Notes: generated by a model from the letters alone, not told the origin. Shown: positions 25,301 to 34,804, numbered from the stretch's first letter. The stretch is DNA of 64,000 bases from Drosophila persimilis (GCF_003286085.1 NW_020825329.1:1488001-1552000); one strand, 5' to 3'. Program-made: numbers and translations.

Positions 25301-27616
25301 GTAAAGAGAGGGAGTTTTTGAAGAGGACTCTTTGAGACCTAGAAAAAAGATAGCTAGAAATCCATCTCAGGAGGTTGGGCGGAAACCCTAAAAGGTCAAG
25401 TTTATGTGCTAAAAGGGAATGGTTTACAGAGTCGAATGCTTTACTAAAGTCGGTGTAAATAACATCCGTCTGTAAGTTACCTTGAAAGCCTTTAATAATG
25501 AAAGAGGTAAACTCTAAAAAGTTCGTGGTGGTTGATCGGCGCCTTATAAATCCATGCTGAGTTGGAGATATAAGTGACTTGCAGAGATGTTGCAAGTGCG
25601 GAGTTAAAACCTTCTCAAACAATTTGGGAATAGCGGATAACTTTGCTATACCTCTATAATTTTTTGCATCAGACTTGCTACCTTTTTATGGAGAGGAATT
25701 ATAAAAGATTGGGGGGAAGCAAGAGGAATCAATGGACAGGGTGAATAGTTTAAGCAATGGTCCACACAGAGCCTCGGCGCAGTACCTGAGTACACAACCT
25801 GGAACCCCGTCTGGACCCGGTGAAAACACCGGCTTAACTAGTCGAAGATCATGAAGTAGGAAATATTAATTTAACAAGGGACTGAAAATGCCGTTCGACC
25901 TCGGTAATCCGTATGGGTACGGTTGACCAGAGTAGCGTTCCTCAGAATAGTTGGTTTGGAAAAACTGGGCAAAAAGATCGGCAATTGCCTGATCATTATT
26001 TGCCGACGTATTACAAAATGATAGCGAGAATGGGTGTGCGGACGTTCTACGCTTACTGTTTACGAAGCAGTAAAACTGTTTAGGGTCCTGAGAAAAACCT
26101 ATCCTGCAACGAGATAGGTAGTTCTCCTCGCATTGAGCATTAAGAACTGAAAAGTTTGACCGAGCTATTACATAACGAGAGTGAGAAGTAGGAGAGCCCA
26201 CTTCTTGAAATTTTTTATAAAGTCTTGATTTTAAGTTTTTTAGACTGGATAACTCTTTGGTAAACCAAGGGGGTTTTCCAGATCTAATCGGATAAGAAAG
26301 CGGGACACAAGAATCAAAAAATGTGCCAAGAGGAGGTCTAGTACCTGTGGTGGCATTATCCGGAGGTCCGGAACGTCTATTTACTGGTGGGATCGGGATG
26401 GACGGGACAACTAGTGAACTTGCGGACACCACGGACACGGACGCTGCAGACGTACTTGGCTGCACATTCTCCGAGGCGATGAATTCGGCTACCGAATCTG
26501 CATCGCCAGCAGCTGTCGTTGCCTATGGAGGGGCAAACGAGATCAACTGCTGCACACTTGGAGTGGTCGGAGTCAGTTTTTCGGCGGCGCACGGCTGAGT
26601 GACGGTTGGCACTTGAAGTTCCCGCGGAGTGACCTTTTTGCGCCTCGGAGACTCATTCAGCAGTTTTAAACCGCTAAACTGAGCCTCCATGGCTAGGAGC
26701 CGATCGTATTGGTTTTTGAAACCAACGGTCAGCTCCTTAAAGCCACTCCGCGCCTGCCTCATGAAAGATACCATGTCCTTCTCCACCGCACGGCATGCCT
26801 CGCAACTATAATGCAAGCCATTACGTTTGGCTATAGAATCATTCACGAGGCCAGAAAATCCAGCGCATTTTGCGTGGACTACGCTGTCGCAGAGCCAGCA
26901 GGGGACATTCGGCTGATCGTGAGTGATCTGCTTCTTACAGGTTTTTTTTTGCGCAGACCACAGCGTATTCCATTTTTATTATTTATATATTTGCTCAAGA
27001 AAATTTACGAAAAAAAAATTAAAATTTCCAAAACAAATTGGTATCAGACCAATGTGCCAGAGAACGCTCAAAGCGGAATTGGTAAAAAAAAAGAGAGCAG
27101 AGTGGAGAGCGGTTATAGCGAGAGCTACTAAACAGAGAGCGCTATTGCTCAGAAAGTTTAAAGAGCGAGAGAGAAAGAACAGTTATTGAAGTTGAGGTGA
27201 TAGCGAGAGAGTGATAAAACAACAAAAGCTACCAGACGAGAGCGGACTGCAATGCAATACTCACTCACTGCAACACAAACACAAGCCGACGCCGAAAAAT
27301 AAAAACTTAAATAATGTTTTAACACAAATCAAAAGGCATGCACTCGCGTAATAGAATAGGTTTCCAGATTGTTGTCTGGTTAGGAAGTATAATTAGAATT
27401 TAGTTAGGAAAACACCGGCTGTTTATTCAAAACAAAAGGAAAAAATGCGGAGCGCAAAACAAAAACACGTCTGATCACTACGAAAGAGAACGGATTTTTT
27501 TTGGGACAGGATGAATAGCAGCACTATGAGCAATGGAATTTAGGTACACCTTGACAGAAAGCGCACTCACCTATTAATGAACCTACATACCTTAATGCTT
27601 CATCCTTTGAAGCCAT
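22339..27616 (-). CDS. Unrecognised four-exon gene, 201-aa coiled-coil protein
   Basis: Minus-strand exons 27616-27591, 23028-22951, 22888-22687 and 22638-22339 have canonical GT-AG borders, and their phases (2, 2, 0) close exactly to 201 codons plus stop. The product starts MASKDEALR. A Gln/Pro/Cys-rich stretch and a Ser/Thr-rich stretch follow. The second half is a charged helix likely to form a coiled coil (QRNEAKLEEQQQGQKEIMYR, then QLEKERQKIRAKRDYLRQL), and the tail is Pro/Ser-rich, ending VDSINM. Introns 2 and 3 are 62 and 48 nt. Intron 1 is 4.6 kb and contains a DINE-1 and a CR1-like LINE. AATAAA overlaps the stop region. I do not recognise the family. Exons 2-4 are well supported by structure. 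The link to exon 1 rests only on the donor, the phase and the position; the true first exon may be elsewhere. Confidence 0.5.
23075..24053 (+). mobile_element. DINE-1-like element, near complete
   Basis: Starts with TACCCGATACTCAAAATGAG and has a (GTCC/GTCT)n microsatellite at 23217-23275. It carries several internal repeats of the type CGCCCCCACAAAGG. It ends with the matching inverted motif AGTATCGGGTATAA, then the hairpin GAGTTGCGG-TGT-CCGCAGCAACTC and the tail ACGTTCCCCC. Subterminal inverted repeats, a central microsatellite and a 3' stem-loop are hallmarks of DINE-1/INE-1, non-autonomous Helitron-like elements. It lies in the first intron of the unrecognised minus-strand gene and touches the 3' end of CR1 copy 1. 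Confidence 0.85.
24361..26340 (-). pseudogene. CR1-like ORF2 remnant (reverse transcriptase), broken
   Basis: Fragments of reverse transcriptase lie in three frame blocks: 26340-25866, 25622-25053 and 25089-24361. Visible motifs are FTKELSSLKNLKSRL, SGVPQGSHLGP, YADDVKL and, after the frame break, a C-terminal block with SLVRPILEYGSCVWCP. The apurinic endonuclease part is missing because of the ORF1-ORF2 deletion. The frame break near 25090 lies at the same place as in copy 2. Confidence 0.85.
26341..26973 (-). pseudogene. CR1-like ORF1 remnant
   Basis: Matches the intact ORF1 at 33791-34804: the same PHD-like zinc-finger start, the same KNQYDRLLAMEAQFSG block and the same Ser/Pro-rich middle. 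It is interrupted by frameshifts near 26380-26590 and 26850, and its 3' third is deleted. A nucleic-acid-binding or chaperone role is expected of ORF1 proteins in this clade. Confidence 0.8.
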
Positions 27617-27929
27617 ATTTATCTCAAGCCATATTTATTTTCTTTTAATTGGGATTTCAATTCGATGATTTTTTGATTTTTAACATTTTTTCGATGTCCG
27701 CATTCTGAGTATTGTATTCAAGTGTCGCTTTTTTGAAGAGCGGAAATTTGAGTTATTTCAATTGAATTTGATTCCTTACTCTCTTTTTATGAATATTACC
27801 ATAAGTTTTTCTAAAAATTTAGCCAAACTGTATAAAGATTTAATAGAAAATCAAATTCGTATTTTCTTTGGATTGTGCTGTAAATGTTATGACTTTTACG
27901 TATATTTTTAATAAAAGAAACAAAAATAA
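27493..27929. other. AT-rich DNA around the candidate first exon
   Basis: No long ORF. It contains the candidate minus-strand first exon (27616-27591) with a GTATGT donor. The short repeat CCATATTTATCTCAAG / CCATATTTATTTTC occurs next to the ATG. Nothing else was recognised. Confidence 0.4.
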
Positions 27930-28216
27930 GGAAAAATATTGAATTTATTTATTTGGAACTATTGGACATTTGAAGGAGCAACGCCAATTCACAACCTTTT
28001 CCTTCGCCAAAAGTTTGAGCAGGTGAGCGACGTCCCAGAGCACAGGGTACTTCTAGGCGACGTCCATCTTTGCAAACAAATTGGTGGGGCATCCGTCAGA
28101 GATGATGGCCATCAATCTCGGGCCATATCCATATGCCTCAATGTTGTCCAGCACCATGGAGACACTTTTGTAGATTGCATCCCTGCCCATGACATCTTGC
28201 GATCCCAAGGCCTGCG
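27930..28216 (-). pseudogene. Coding relic with one in-frame stop, unknown family
   Basis: On the minus strand an acceptor-like TTATTCGCAG at 28217 is followed by about 85 codons of good-looking coding sequence. Visible stretches are SQDVMGRDAIYKSVSMVLDN, LMAIISDGCPTN and YPVLWDVAHLLKLL, with a single TAG near 28055. The composition is more GC-rich than its surroundings. The pattern (an acidic DG motif followed by a W-D-x-x-H-L block) is loosely like a transposase core, but I cannot name a family. It could be an old DNA transposon or an exon from a broken gene. Confidence 0.4.
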
Positions 28217-28321
28217 AATAAATAAAATGCGAATAAATGTTAATAAAATATATATTCTATTCATTATATATTAACAGTTTCTTACTAGTTTCAAATGCAG
28301 AAATTTTAAGTTAAACCCATC

Positions 28322-28561
28322 TTGCGGATAAGTGTAATTATATTTTTGACAATGACAATGCCTAATATTATTAATTTATTTGAGAAATATATTTTAGAGT
28401 ATGGAAAGAAGGCGAGCCGTTTAAGAGAAAAATTAAGATACGTCGAGCGGGACGTCTACGCCGAGCGTCTAAAGCTTGAAGAAGTGAACCTCATGGGGAA
28501 TTTAAAATACTATGAGAAAGAGCTGTTCTGCATATTTATAATCATTATACACAAAAATTAA
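28322..28561 (+). CDS. Short ORF with coiled-coil character, possibly a fragment
   Basis: An open frame of 79 codons. Residues about 18-70 are charged and helical (EYGKKASRLREKLRYVERDV, EEVNLMGNLKYYEKELF), unlike the AT-driven composition on either side. The frame stops exactly where the LOA-like element begins (28562), so it may be a coding relic cut by that insertion. I do not recognise it. Confidence 0.25.
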   Translation: MRISVIIFLTMTMPNIINLFEKYILEYGKKASRLREKLRYVERDVYAERLKLEEVNLMGNLKYYEKELFCIFIIIIHKN

Positions 28562-28583
28562 TAGGTTAGGTTAGGTTAGGTTA
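28562..28583. repeat. (TTAGG)4 array at the LOA-like element's 3' end
   Basis: The plus strand reads four TTAGG units (AGGTTAGGTTAGGTTAGGTT) at the junction between host DNA and the 3' end of the minus-strand element. TTAGG is the canonical insect telomere unit, which Drosophila has lost. Here it is most simply the element's own short-repeat 3' tail. Confidence 0.8.
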
Positions 28584-31568
28584 ACCCGGACGTCCCTCAG
28601 CGGGGCCACGCATAGGCCAATCTGGCCCTTAGTTATCCGGATAGTGGGGGTGTATGAACCGTCGCGGGAGTGTTTAGGTGGTTTTAAAGTCCCCGAGAAT
28701 CGAGGTGTTTTTAGCATAGGCCAGCAGTTCCTGTGGAGTCCTTTTGGAGGCTTCTTCCAGTTATGCCAGCACTGGGGCGCCCAGGTTTCTCCTCCTTGCC
28801 CTTGAGAGAGCCGGACAGTATCAGATGAAATGTTTCAGGGTTTCGATAGCCCCAGGTTCAGCACATTTCCTATAACTATCTCTGTTGGTGATGCCTAGCT
28901 TAGCTGCATGTGCAGCAGCCAGACAGTGACCTGTAAGTATTCCCACTAGCAATCTACAGTCCTTTCGTGGTAGGTGCAGTAGGTAGTTTCTAAGTTTCTC
29001 GTTGCGTTCCTTGCACATTATCTTCGAGGTTCTGCAGGTGGTGGTACTGTTCCACCTGCTTTCAGTCTGTATTCTAGCCTGCTTCTCTAGATCGCATTGC
29101 AGCGTTCTAAGGGAGACAGGCACGTTCTCGGTTCTCCTATTCTCCAGCCCTCCAGCCTTTCTTAGCTAGTACGTCCGCCGCTTCGTTTCCTTCAATGCCC
29201 TGGTGGCTGGGAACCCAATAGATCCGCACTGCCTTTGTCGTGCTTAGGATGTCTAATGCCTCCCTGCCAAGACACTTTTGGAACTGACCGCGGACGACTG
29301 CATGGATCTTATCGCCGCTTGGCTGTCGACGAATAGGTTGACCGCATCGTGTGCTCGTTCTGTTAGGAGAGCGACCTCCGCTGCTTTCCCGATGGAAAAA
29401 ACTTCTGCCGGGAATATGCTGCATTGGTCCGGTAGCTTGTACGACAGCCTTATCTCAGGGTCTGTACAGTATAGGCCCGCTCCTACTCCTCCGTCCATCT
29501 TGGAGCCGTCTGTGTATATATTGAGGTGCTCAGTTTGGTCCCTTCCAATTTTCCAATCTTCAGGCCCCAAAGATGTGGTTATTTTGACGTCAAGGCAAGG
29601 GGGTCATGTAATCAGTTGATCTGGTCATGTCCCTGCCAATTGAACTGTGCCCGTATCCTTGTATCGATAGGTTTCCTGATGCTATAAGGCGTTGTGCTGC
29701 CTTTCCCGCAATCAGGCGAGCGTGAATGTCTAGGGGGTCGATTCCGAGTACAGTTTCGAGTGCTTTTGTTGGGGTTGACCTCAGCGCCCCTGTAATAGAG
29801 AGCAGAGCCTGTCGCTGAGTCTTTTCCATAAGCTTATGGTATGTCTTCTTTTCAGTAGCCTGCCACCACACTAAGTCTCCATACAGCAGAGTTGGTCGCA
29901 CCACCGAGATGTAGATCCAGTGCATTAGAGCAGGTGACAGGCCCCATGTGCTGCTGAGCATCTTCTTGGATGCATAAAGCGCAATGGTAGCCTTCTTCAT
30001 CCTTTCCACTACATTGGGCCTCCATGCCAGCTTGCTGTCCAGTACTGTGCCTAGGTATTTCACCTGTGATTTTGGAGTCAGCCTAGTTTGGTTAATTTTC
30101 GGGGGGGTCTATATCCCGTCCAGTCCTGGTGCTTTTATGCCCGCGAAGGAGTCTATGGCCCAGTGGATTCTCTTAGTGGTTAACAGACCTATTGGGGGGT
30201 GCTGTTACTCAGTTGCTATGTCCTAATGCTCCTTGGCGTCAGTGACCTCGGTGCATCCAGGGAAGTGCGCCTCCATTAGTGCTGTTAGGGCTTCTTTACT
30301 GCCCTCTGTCTACTGTCCGTTGTCTAGTTTTAGTTCGCTCTGTACTGTGGGCTGCTTTCAGAGCAGCTTCCGGAGCCTAGCGGTTTCGGGCACTTTCTCA
30401 ATGTTGGAGCAGAAGTTTCTCCACGAGTTCCTTTGTGCCTTACGTATTTCCTTCTTGTAGCTCCTAAGTAGGATTTTATATTCCTCATTGACAATCTCTT
30501 CGTTCGCTTGTTTGGCGATCTTGATGAATTCCTTGAGGTTCGTCCAGCCATCCCGCTCCATCGAATGTGGGCATGGGAGCGCTAGGGTCCTCCTCCATTC
30601 GCGAGAACAGTGCCTCGACGAGCTGCGCGTGGACTAACTTCCACTGCGCCGCCGTCATCTTCCCGTTCTCGTCGCTGCGATCGATCAAGGCCACAATGAG
30701 ATGTCTCTTGGACACCTCGCTCATGGCCTTCTGTCTCGGCATCCTCGTCTTTGGCTGGGGGGTGGCCACCTTGAGCCCGCGTTGCCGCTCGCCGGAGTGT
30801 CTTTGGCAGCACTCTCGATCGAGCGTTGCCTCTTGGTGGCCAACATCTCCTCCACCTTGTTGGCGAATCCACCGTTTGTTGCCTTCATCTGGGGCAACTG
30901 CGCATAGTGTTCGCGACCCTCCTGTACCCGTTGCTCAGCCCAGGCTAGCTTGGACTTCTCCTCTTGGGAGATATCCGCCTTGCCCCGGAGCCGGCTCAGT
31001 AACTTGAGGGCCGCCTTATACTGAGCTTTTGCCTTCATCCCCTCCCTGGAACGCTTCGGCCCTTCCCTACGCAGGGAGCTGGTACCTGGTTCCGGCGAGC
31101 GGAGAAGGCTTTCCTCTTCGGTCTTGCACGCTCTCCAGGTCCGAGTCTACGTCGACAACGGCACCCGCGCGGCTCACCCTGCAACGCGTCGTTTTAGTGG
31201 CAGTAGTATTACAACTGACATGACCTTATTACAACTGACATGACCTGCTCCCGCCATGCCCGAGGTGTGACCGCTGGTGACACGCAGAGAGGATTGCTCC
31301 TCCCCGTGCCCGCCGGTGGTAGCAGTCACGCTTTCCACCGACGTTTGGGTTGACTTCCCAACCCGTGCTTGCTCCTTATCTGCCTACATATTTGGCCCGA
31401 AGGTCCATACCGGTTAATGTTTTTCGGGGGGACCACCCCCTAGCGTTTTATGCCTGGCCGCCAGGCACCTCTAGCCATGGCCTTGGTTCAGTTCCCCCGA
31501 CTTTAGATCGGGAAGACGATGGACCATAGCCTTAGCTAGACACTGCATTACCCCGGGCAGGGCAAGCG

Positions 31569-31603
31569 ACAGTGCATTATCCTCGCCCGGGATAATGCAC
31601 TGT
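31569..31603. repeat. Perfect 14-bp stem hairpin in the LOA-like 5' region
   Basis: ACAGTGCATTATCC (31569-31582) and GGATAATGCACTGT (31590-31603) are perfect inverted copies around a 7-nt loop. A further GTGCATTA-like copy lies near 31543. It falls in the GC-rich 5' part of the LOA-like relic, so it may be a structured 5' UTR element. Confidence 0.75.
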
Positions 31604-31681
31604 CCATTGCCCAGCCGGCACCCTCGTGGAGGGTTCAGCTAGAGGGTTTTTGCCATACAAATAAATATTTCATAAATTTCA

Positions 31682-31721
31682 GGCCAGTGAGCAAGGTCCA
31701 GCGCGTGGACGGAACACTTGT
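31682..31721 (+). other. Orphan exon-like segment
   Basis: An AAATTTCAG acceptor and a GTAAGT donor bracket 40 nt. One frame reads VSKVQRVDGTLVL without a stop. It lies just beyond the LOA-like element in AT-rich DNA. It may be a leftover exon of a gene broken up by the transposon nest; no partner exon was identified. Confidence 0.3.
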
Positions 31722-31898
31722 GCTGGTAAGTTAAATATTACGTATGTATGTATTTTATAAAGATATATATTTTATCCTGATATATATACATATATGTATG
31801 TATAATATGTATATGTACCTATTTTCATAAATACTTGCGTGTGAGAAGAAGAACAACCAGCACAGTGGGTGAAATGACCAATATAGCAGGAACATTTT

Positions 31899-32155
31899 TA
31901 CATCCGATATATTAGATTTGTGGGAAGAATGGGTTGTGTGCAACGTCCAGAAGGAAGCGTTTCAGACCCCATAAAGAATATCAATGGCCGAGTCGATTGA
32001 GCCCACAAGAGACGATAATCTGTGCATCCACAATTTGTAAGATACAAGAAAATTAATTTGGTCAATTTGGTCCACAATTTGTAAGATACAAGAAAATTAA
32101 TTTGGTCAATTTTCGGGCGCTACGCAGCGCCCGACGACACGTCTCTCTCGTACAC
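31899..32155 (+). mobile_element. Degenerate DINE-1-like fragment with internal duplication
   Basis: Contains the DINE-1 start zone (CCGATATATTAGATTTGTGG), the AGGAAGCGTTTCAGACCCCA block and GCCGAGTCGATTGAGCC. It then jumps to the GCTACGCAGCGCCCGACGAC block of the 3' half. A 44-bp unit is tandemly duplicated at 32027-32070 and 32071-32114. Confidence 0.75.
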
Positions 32156-32156
32156 A

Positions 32157-32345
32157 CCCGTCCTATGGGATTATAGCCATGCGGTAGATGTGTTCAAGAA
32201 ATATTATCCTGATGACGATAATATTCTGAACACAGCTTACGACACCATGTTTAATGCAGTTCGCAATCATTGAGGAAGTGATTCCTCCCAAAAACTTAAG
32301 CGCTGCTTACGAGAAGAAGTTGAATGCGAAATGAATGAAAGCCAT
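32157..32345 (+). pseudogene. Short coding relic, unknown family
   Basis: From 32157 the plus strand reads PVLWDYSHAVDVFKKYY, then DDDNILNTAYDTMFNAVRNH, then a stop. After a frame change it reads EEVIPPKNLSAAYEKKLNA-like sequence. The composition looks like real protein with acidic and aromatic residues. It lies between two DINE-1 fragments. The family is not recognised. Confidence 0.35.
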
Positions 32346-32500
32346 ACTCATTGTAGGCAATAGTCGGAGTTCTGGTATCTTTACGCTCGTAAATACAAAT
32401 TGAGGGGACCCCAAATATAGTGTATTAGGCCCATTGGGAACACAACTCTAAAAAAAACCCACCAAAAACTCTACCTCTTGGGTTGTGTGGAATGAGTAAA

Positions 32501-33262
32501 TACCAATTTCAAAATGAGTTTTGGGGTATATTAGATTTTTGGTAAAAGTGGATGTGTGTAACGTCCAGAAGGAATCGTTTCCGACCCCATAAAGTATATA
32601 TATTCTTGATCAGCATCAATAGCCGAGTCGATTGAGCCCTGTCTGTCTGTCCGTCCGTCCGTCTGTCCGTCCCTATCAGCGCCTAGTGCTCAAAGACTAT
32701 AAGAGCCATAGCAACGACGTTTTATATCCGGACTTATGTCACTGCTACAAGTATATTTCAAAACTTTGCCCCGCCCACTTCCGCCCCCACAAAGGGCGAA
32801 AATCTGTGGCATCGTAGAGGATGACTATACGTTCTAGAGTGTAAAATCTGAGCCAGATCGTATAATTATAATAGCCAGAATCAAGAAAACAATTTCATTC
32901 TCTCTCGTTCTGTCTCTCTCTAACACACAGGTTTTATGGTCGGTTTTGCCAATTGTAAAATATGAGTTCAAGGATCACAGAACCTATAAAAGCCAGAGAA
33001 ACCAAATTTGGTATCCACACTCCTGTGACATCGGACCTTGACCGTTTTGTGTCAAAATTTCGCCACACCCCTTCCGTCCATCCACAAATCTCAGAGACTA
33101 TTAAGGCTAGATAAACCAAATTTGGTATCCACTCCTTTTAGATCCCACCATAAAACGTATATCTCTAAATTTCGCGCTACCCCCTTCCGCCCCCACAAAA
33201 GAAGAAAATCTGTTGCATCCACAATATTGCAGATTCGAGAAAACTAAAAACGCACAATCAAA
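32501..33262 (+). mobile_element. DINE-1-like element, 5' part, split by CR1 copy 2
   Basis: Starts near TTCAAAATGAGTTTTGGGG, with the CCGACCCCATAAAGTATA block, a GTCTGTCCGTCC microsatellite at 32640-32675 and internal CGCCCCCACAAAG repeats. It stops at CGCACAATCA (33260), the point where other copies continue with TAGAGAATGAC. The continuation is found at 37935, beyond CR1 copy 2. Confidence 0.85.
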
Positions 33263-33790
33263 AACTTCGTTCTCTTTCGTAGTGATCAGACGTGTTTTTG
33301 TTTTGCGCTCCGCATTTTTCCTTTTGTTTCGAATAAACAGCCGGAGTTTTCCTAATTAAATTCTAAATATACTTTCTAACCAGACAACAATCGGGAAACC
33401 TATTCTTTTACGCGAGTGCATGCCTTTTGATTTGTGTTAAAATATTATTTAACTTTTTATTTTTCGGCGTCGGCTTGTGTTGTGTTGTGTTGTTGCAGTG
33501 AGTGAGTATTGCATTGCAGTCCGCTCTCGTCTGGTAGCTTTTGTTGTCTTATCACTCTCTCGCTATCACCTCAACCTCAATAACTGTTCTTTCTCTCTCG
33601 CTGTTTCAACTTTCTGAGCAATAGCGCTCTCTATCTAGTAGCTCTCGCTATAACCGCTCTCCACTCTGCTCTCTTTTTTTTCTTACCAATTCCGCTTTGA
33701 GCGTTGTCTGGCACATTGGTCTGATACCAATTTGTTTTGGAAATTTTTAATTTTTTTGATTTTAATAAAATATTTGAATAATAAAAAAAA

Positions 33791-34804
33791 ATGGAATTCG
33801 CTGTGGTCTGCGCTAAAAAAACCTGCAAGAAGCAGATCACTCACGATCAGCCAAATGTCCCCTGCTGGCTCTGCGACAGCGTAGTCCACGCAAAATGCGC
33901 GGGATTTTCTGGCCTCGTGAGCGATGCCATAGCCAAACGTAATGGCTTGCATTACAGTTGCGAGGCATGCCGTGCGGTGGAGAAAGACATGGTGGCTTTC
34001 ATGAGGCAGACGCGGAGTGGCTTTAAGGAGCTGACCGTTGGTTTTAAAAACCAGTACGATCGGCTCCTAGCCATGGAGGCTCAGTTTAGCGGTTTAAAGC
34101 TGCTGAATGAGTCTCCGAGGCGCAAAAAGGTCACTCCGCGGGACCTGCAAGTGCCAACCGTCACTCAGCCGTCCGCCGCCGAAAAATTGACTCCGACCAC
34201 TCCAAGTGTACAGCAGTTGATCTCGTTTGCCACTCCAAAGGCAACGAAAGCTGCTGGCGATGCAGATTCGGTAGCCGAATTCATCGCCTCGGAGAATGTG
34301 CAGCCAAGTACGTCTGCTGCGTCCGTGTCCGTGGTGTCCGCAAGTTCACTAGTTGTCCCGTCTATCCCGATCCCACCAGTAAATAGACGTTCCGGACCTC
34401 CGGATATTGCCACCACAGGTACTAGACCTGCGGTGACTAAACCACTGGTGGGAGTCCCACCAAAACGACAAGTTTTTGTTTCACGGCTGGCCCCTGACCT
34501 CACATCTAATGATGTAACTGCTTTCATTCAAAGCAAAATAAAAGCCGTGGGTTTAAAGGTGGAGAAATTTAACTTCTCTTATGCCAGGGAGATAGCGTCG
34601 TTTAAGATAAGCATCTCCCCAACTCAATTTGACACCATTTGCTCCACCAAATTTTGGCCGGAGCATTTGGTGGTGAAGGAGTTTAAGGCTAAGAAGAAGA
34701 ATAGGCCCCCCATATCGCTTCCAAATCTTTCCAGCGTGCCACCCTCAACCTCTACTTCCTCTTCCTCAACTTCCCGTCTTGCTCCAACCTTTGCAAAAAA
34801 CTAA
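33791..34804 (+). CDS. CR1-like ORF1 protein with PHD-like zinc finger
   Basis: Intact 337-aa ORF of the retrotransposon. Residues about 8-58 contain a Cys/His pattern (CAKKTCKK, CWLCDSVVHAKCAGF, CEAC) like PHD-type fingers in CR1 ORF1 proteins. A helical segment follows (GFKELTVGFKNQYDRLLAM), then a Ser/Thr/Pro-rich linker. From about residue 215 there is a basic C-terminal domain (RQVFVSRLAPDLTSNDV) that looks like an RNA-recognition-type fold. The expected role is RNA binding and packaging of the element. Its stop is only a few bases from ORF2, which is in another frame. Confidence 0.85.
   Translation: MEFAVVCAKKTCKKQITHDQPNVPCWLCDSVVHAKCAGFSGLVSDAIAKRNGLHYSCEACRAVEKDMVAFMRQTRSGFKELTVGFKNQYDRLLAMEAQFSGLKLLNESPRRKKVTPRDLQVPTVTQPSAAEKLTPTTPSVQQLISFATPKATKAAGDADSVAEFIASENVQPSTSAASVSVVSASSLVVPSIPIPPVNRRSGPPDIATTGTRPAVTKPLVGVPPKRQVFVSRLAPDLTSNDVTAFIQSKIKAVGLKVEKFNFSYAREIASFKISISPTQFDTICSTKFWPEHLVVKEFKAKKKNRPPISLPNLSSVPPSTSTSSSSTSRLAPTFAKN

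Larger units (their letters stand above)
24054..27492 (-). mobile_element. CR1-like non-LTR retrotransposon, copy 1, deleted
   Basis: A reverse-orientation copy nearly identical to the longer copy at 33268-37934. Its 5' end is near 27492 (GTTCTCTTTCG on the minus strand) and its 3' end near 24054. ORF1 (from ATG 26973) is broken. A deletion of about 1.2 kb joins ORF1 directly to the middle of ORF2 near 26340, removing the endonuclease. The reverse transcriptase region (25622-24361) keeps the motif YADDVKL but is frameshifted near 25090 and again near 25650. There is no RNase H and no poly(A) tail. It is dead as an autonomous element. Confidence 0.9.
28562..31640 (-). mobile_element. LOA-like non-LTR retrotransposon relic
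   Basis: Reading on the minus strand: a 5' region (about 31640-31040), ORF1-like Lys/Glu-rich sequence (31038-30500), a linker found before reverse transcriptase (30561-30330), the C-terminal reverse transcriptase block with KYLGTVLDSKLAW (30063-29590), and an RNase H with IYTDGSK and WVPSHQGIEGNEAADVLA (29570-29137). The 3' zone has GHCLAAAHAAKLG and a (TTAGG)n-type end at 28562-28583. The endonuclease and most of the reverse transcriptase are deleted. The RNase H together with this reverse transcriptase type points to the LOA/I group; the exact family is inference. Confidence 0.8.

Noticed and set aside
28562..28583. True interstitial telomere sequence
   Set aside because: Only four units, sitting exactly at a LINE 3' border, and Drosophila lacks TTAGG telomeres; a retrotransposon tail explains it.
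30567..31223. Plus-strand ORFs in the GC-rich block
   Set aside because: Antisense to the ORF1 part of the LOA-like element, which reads on the minus strand.
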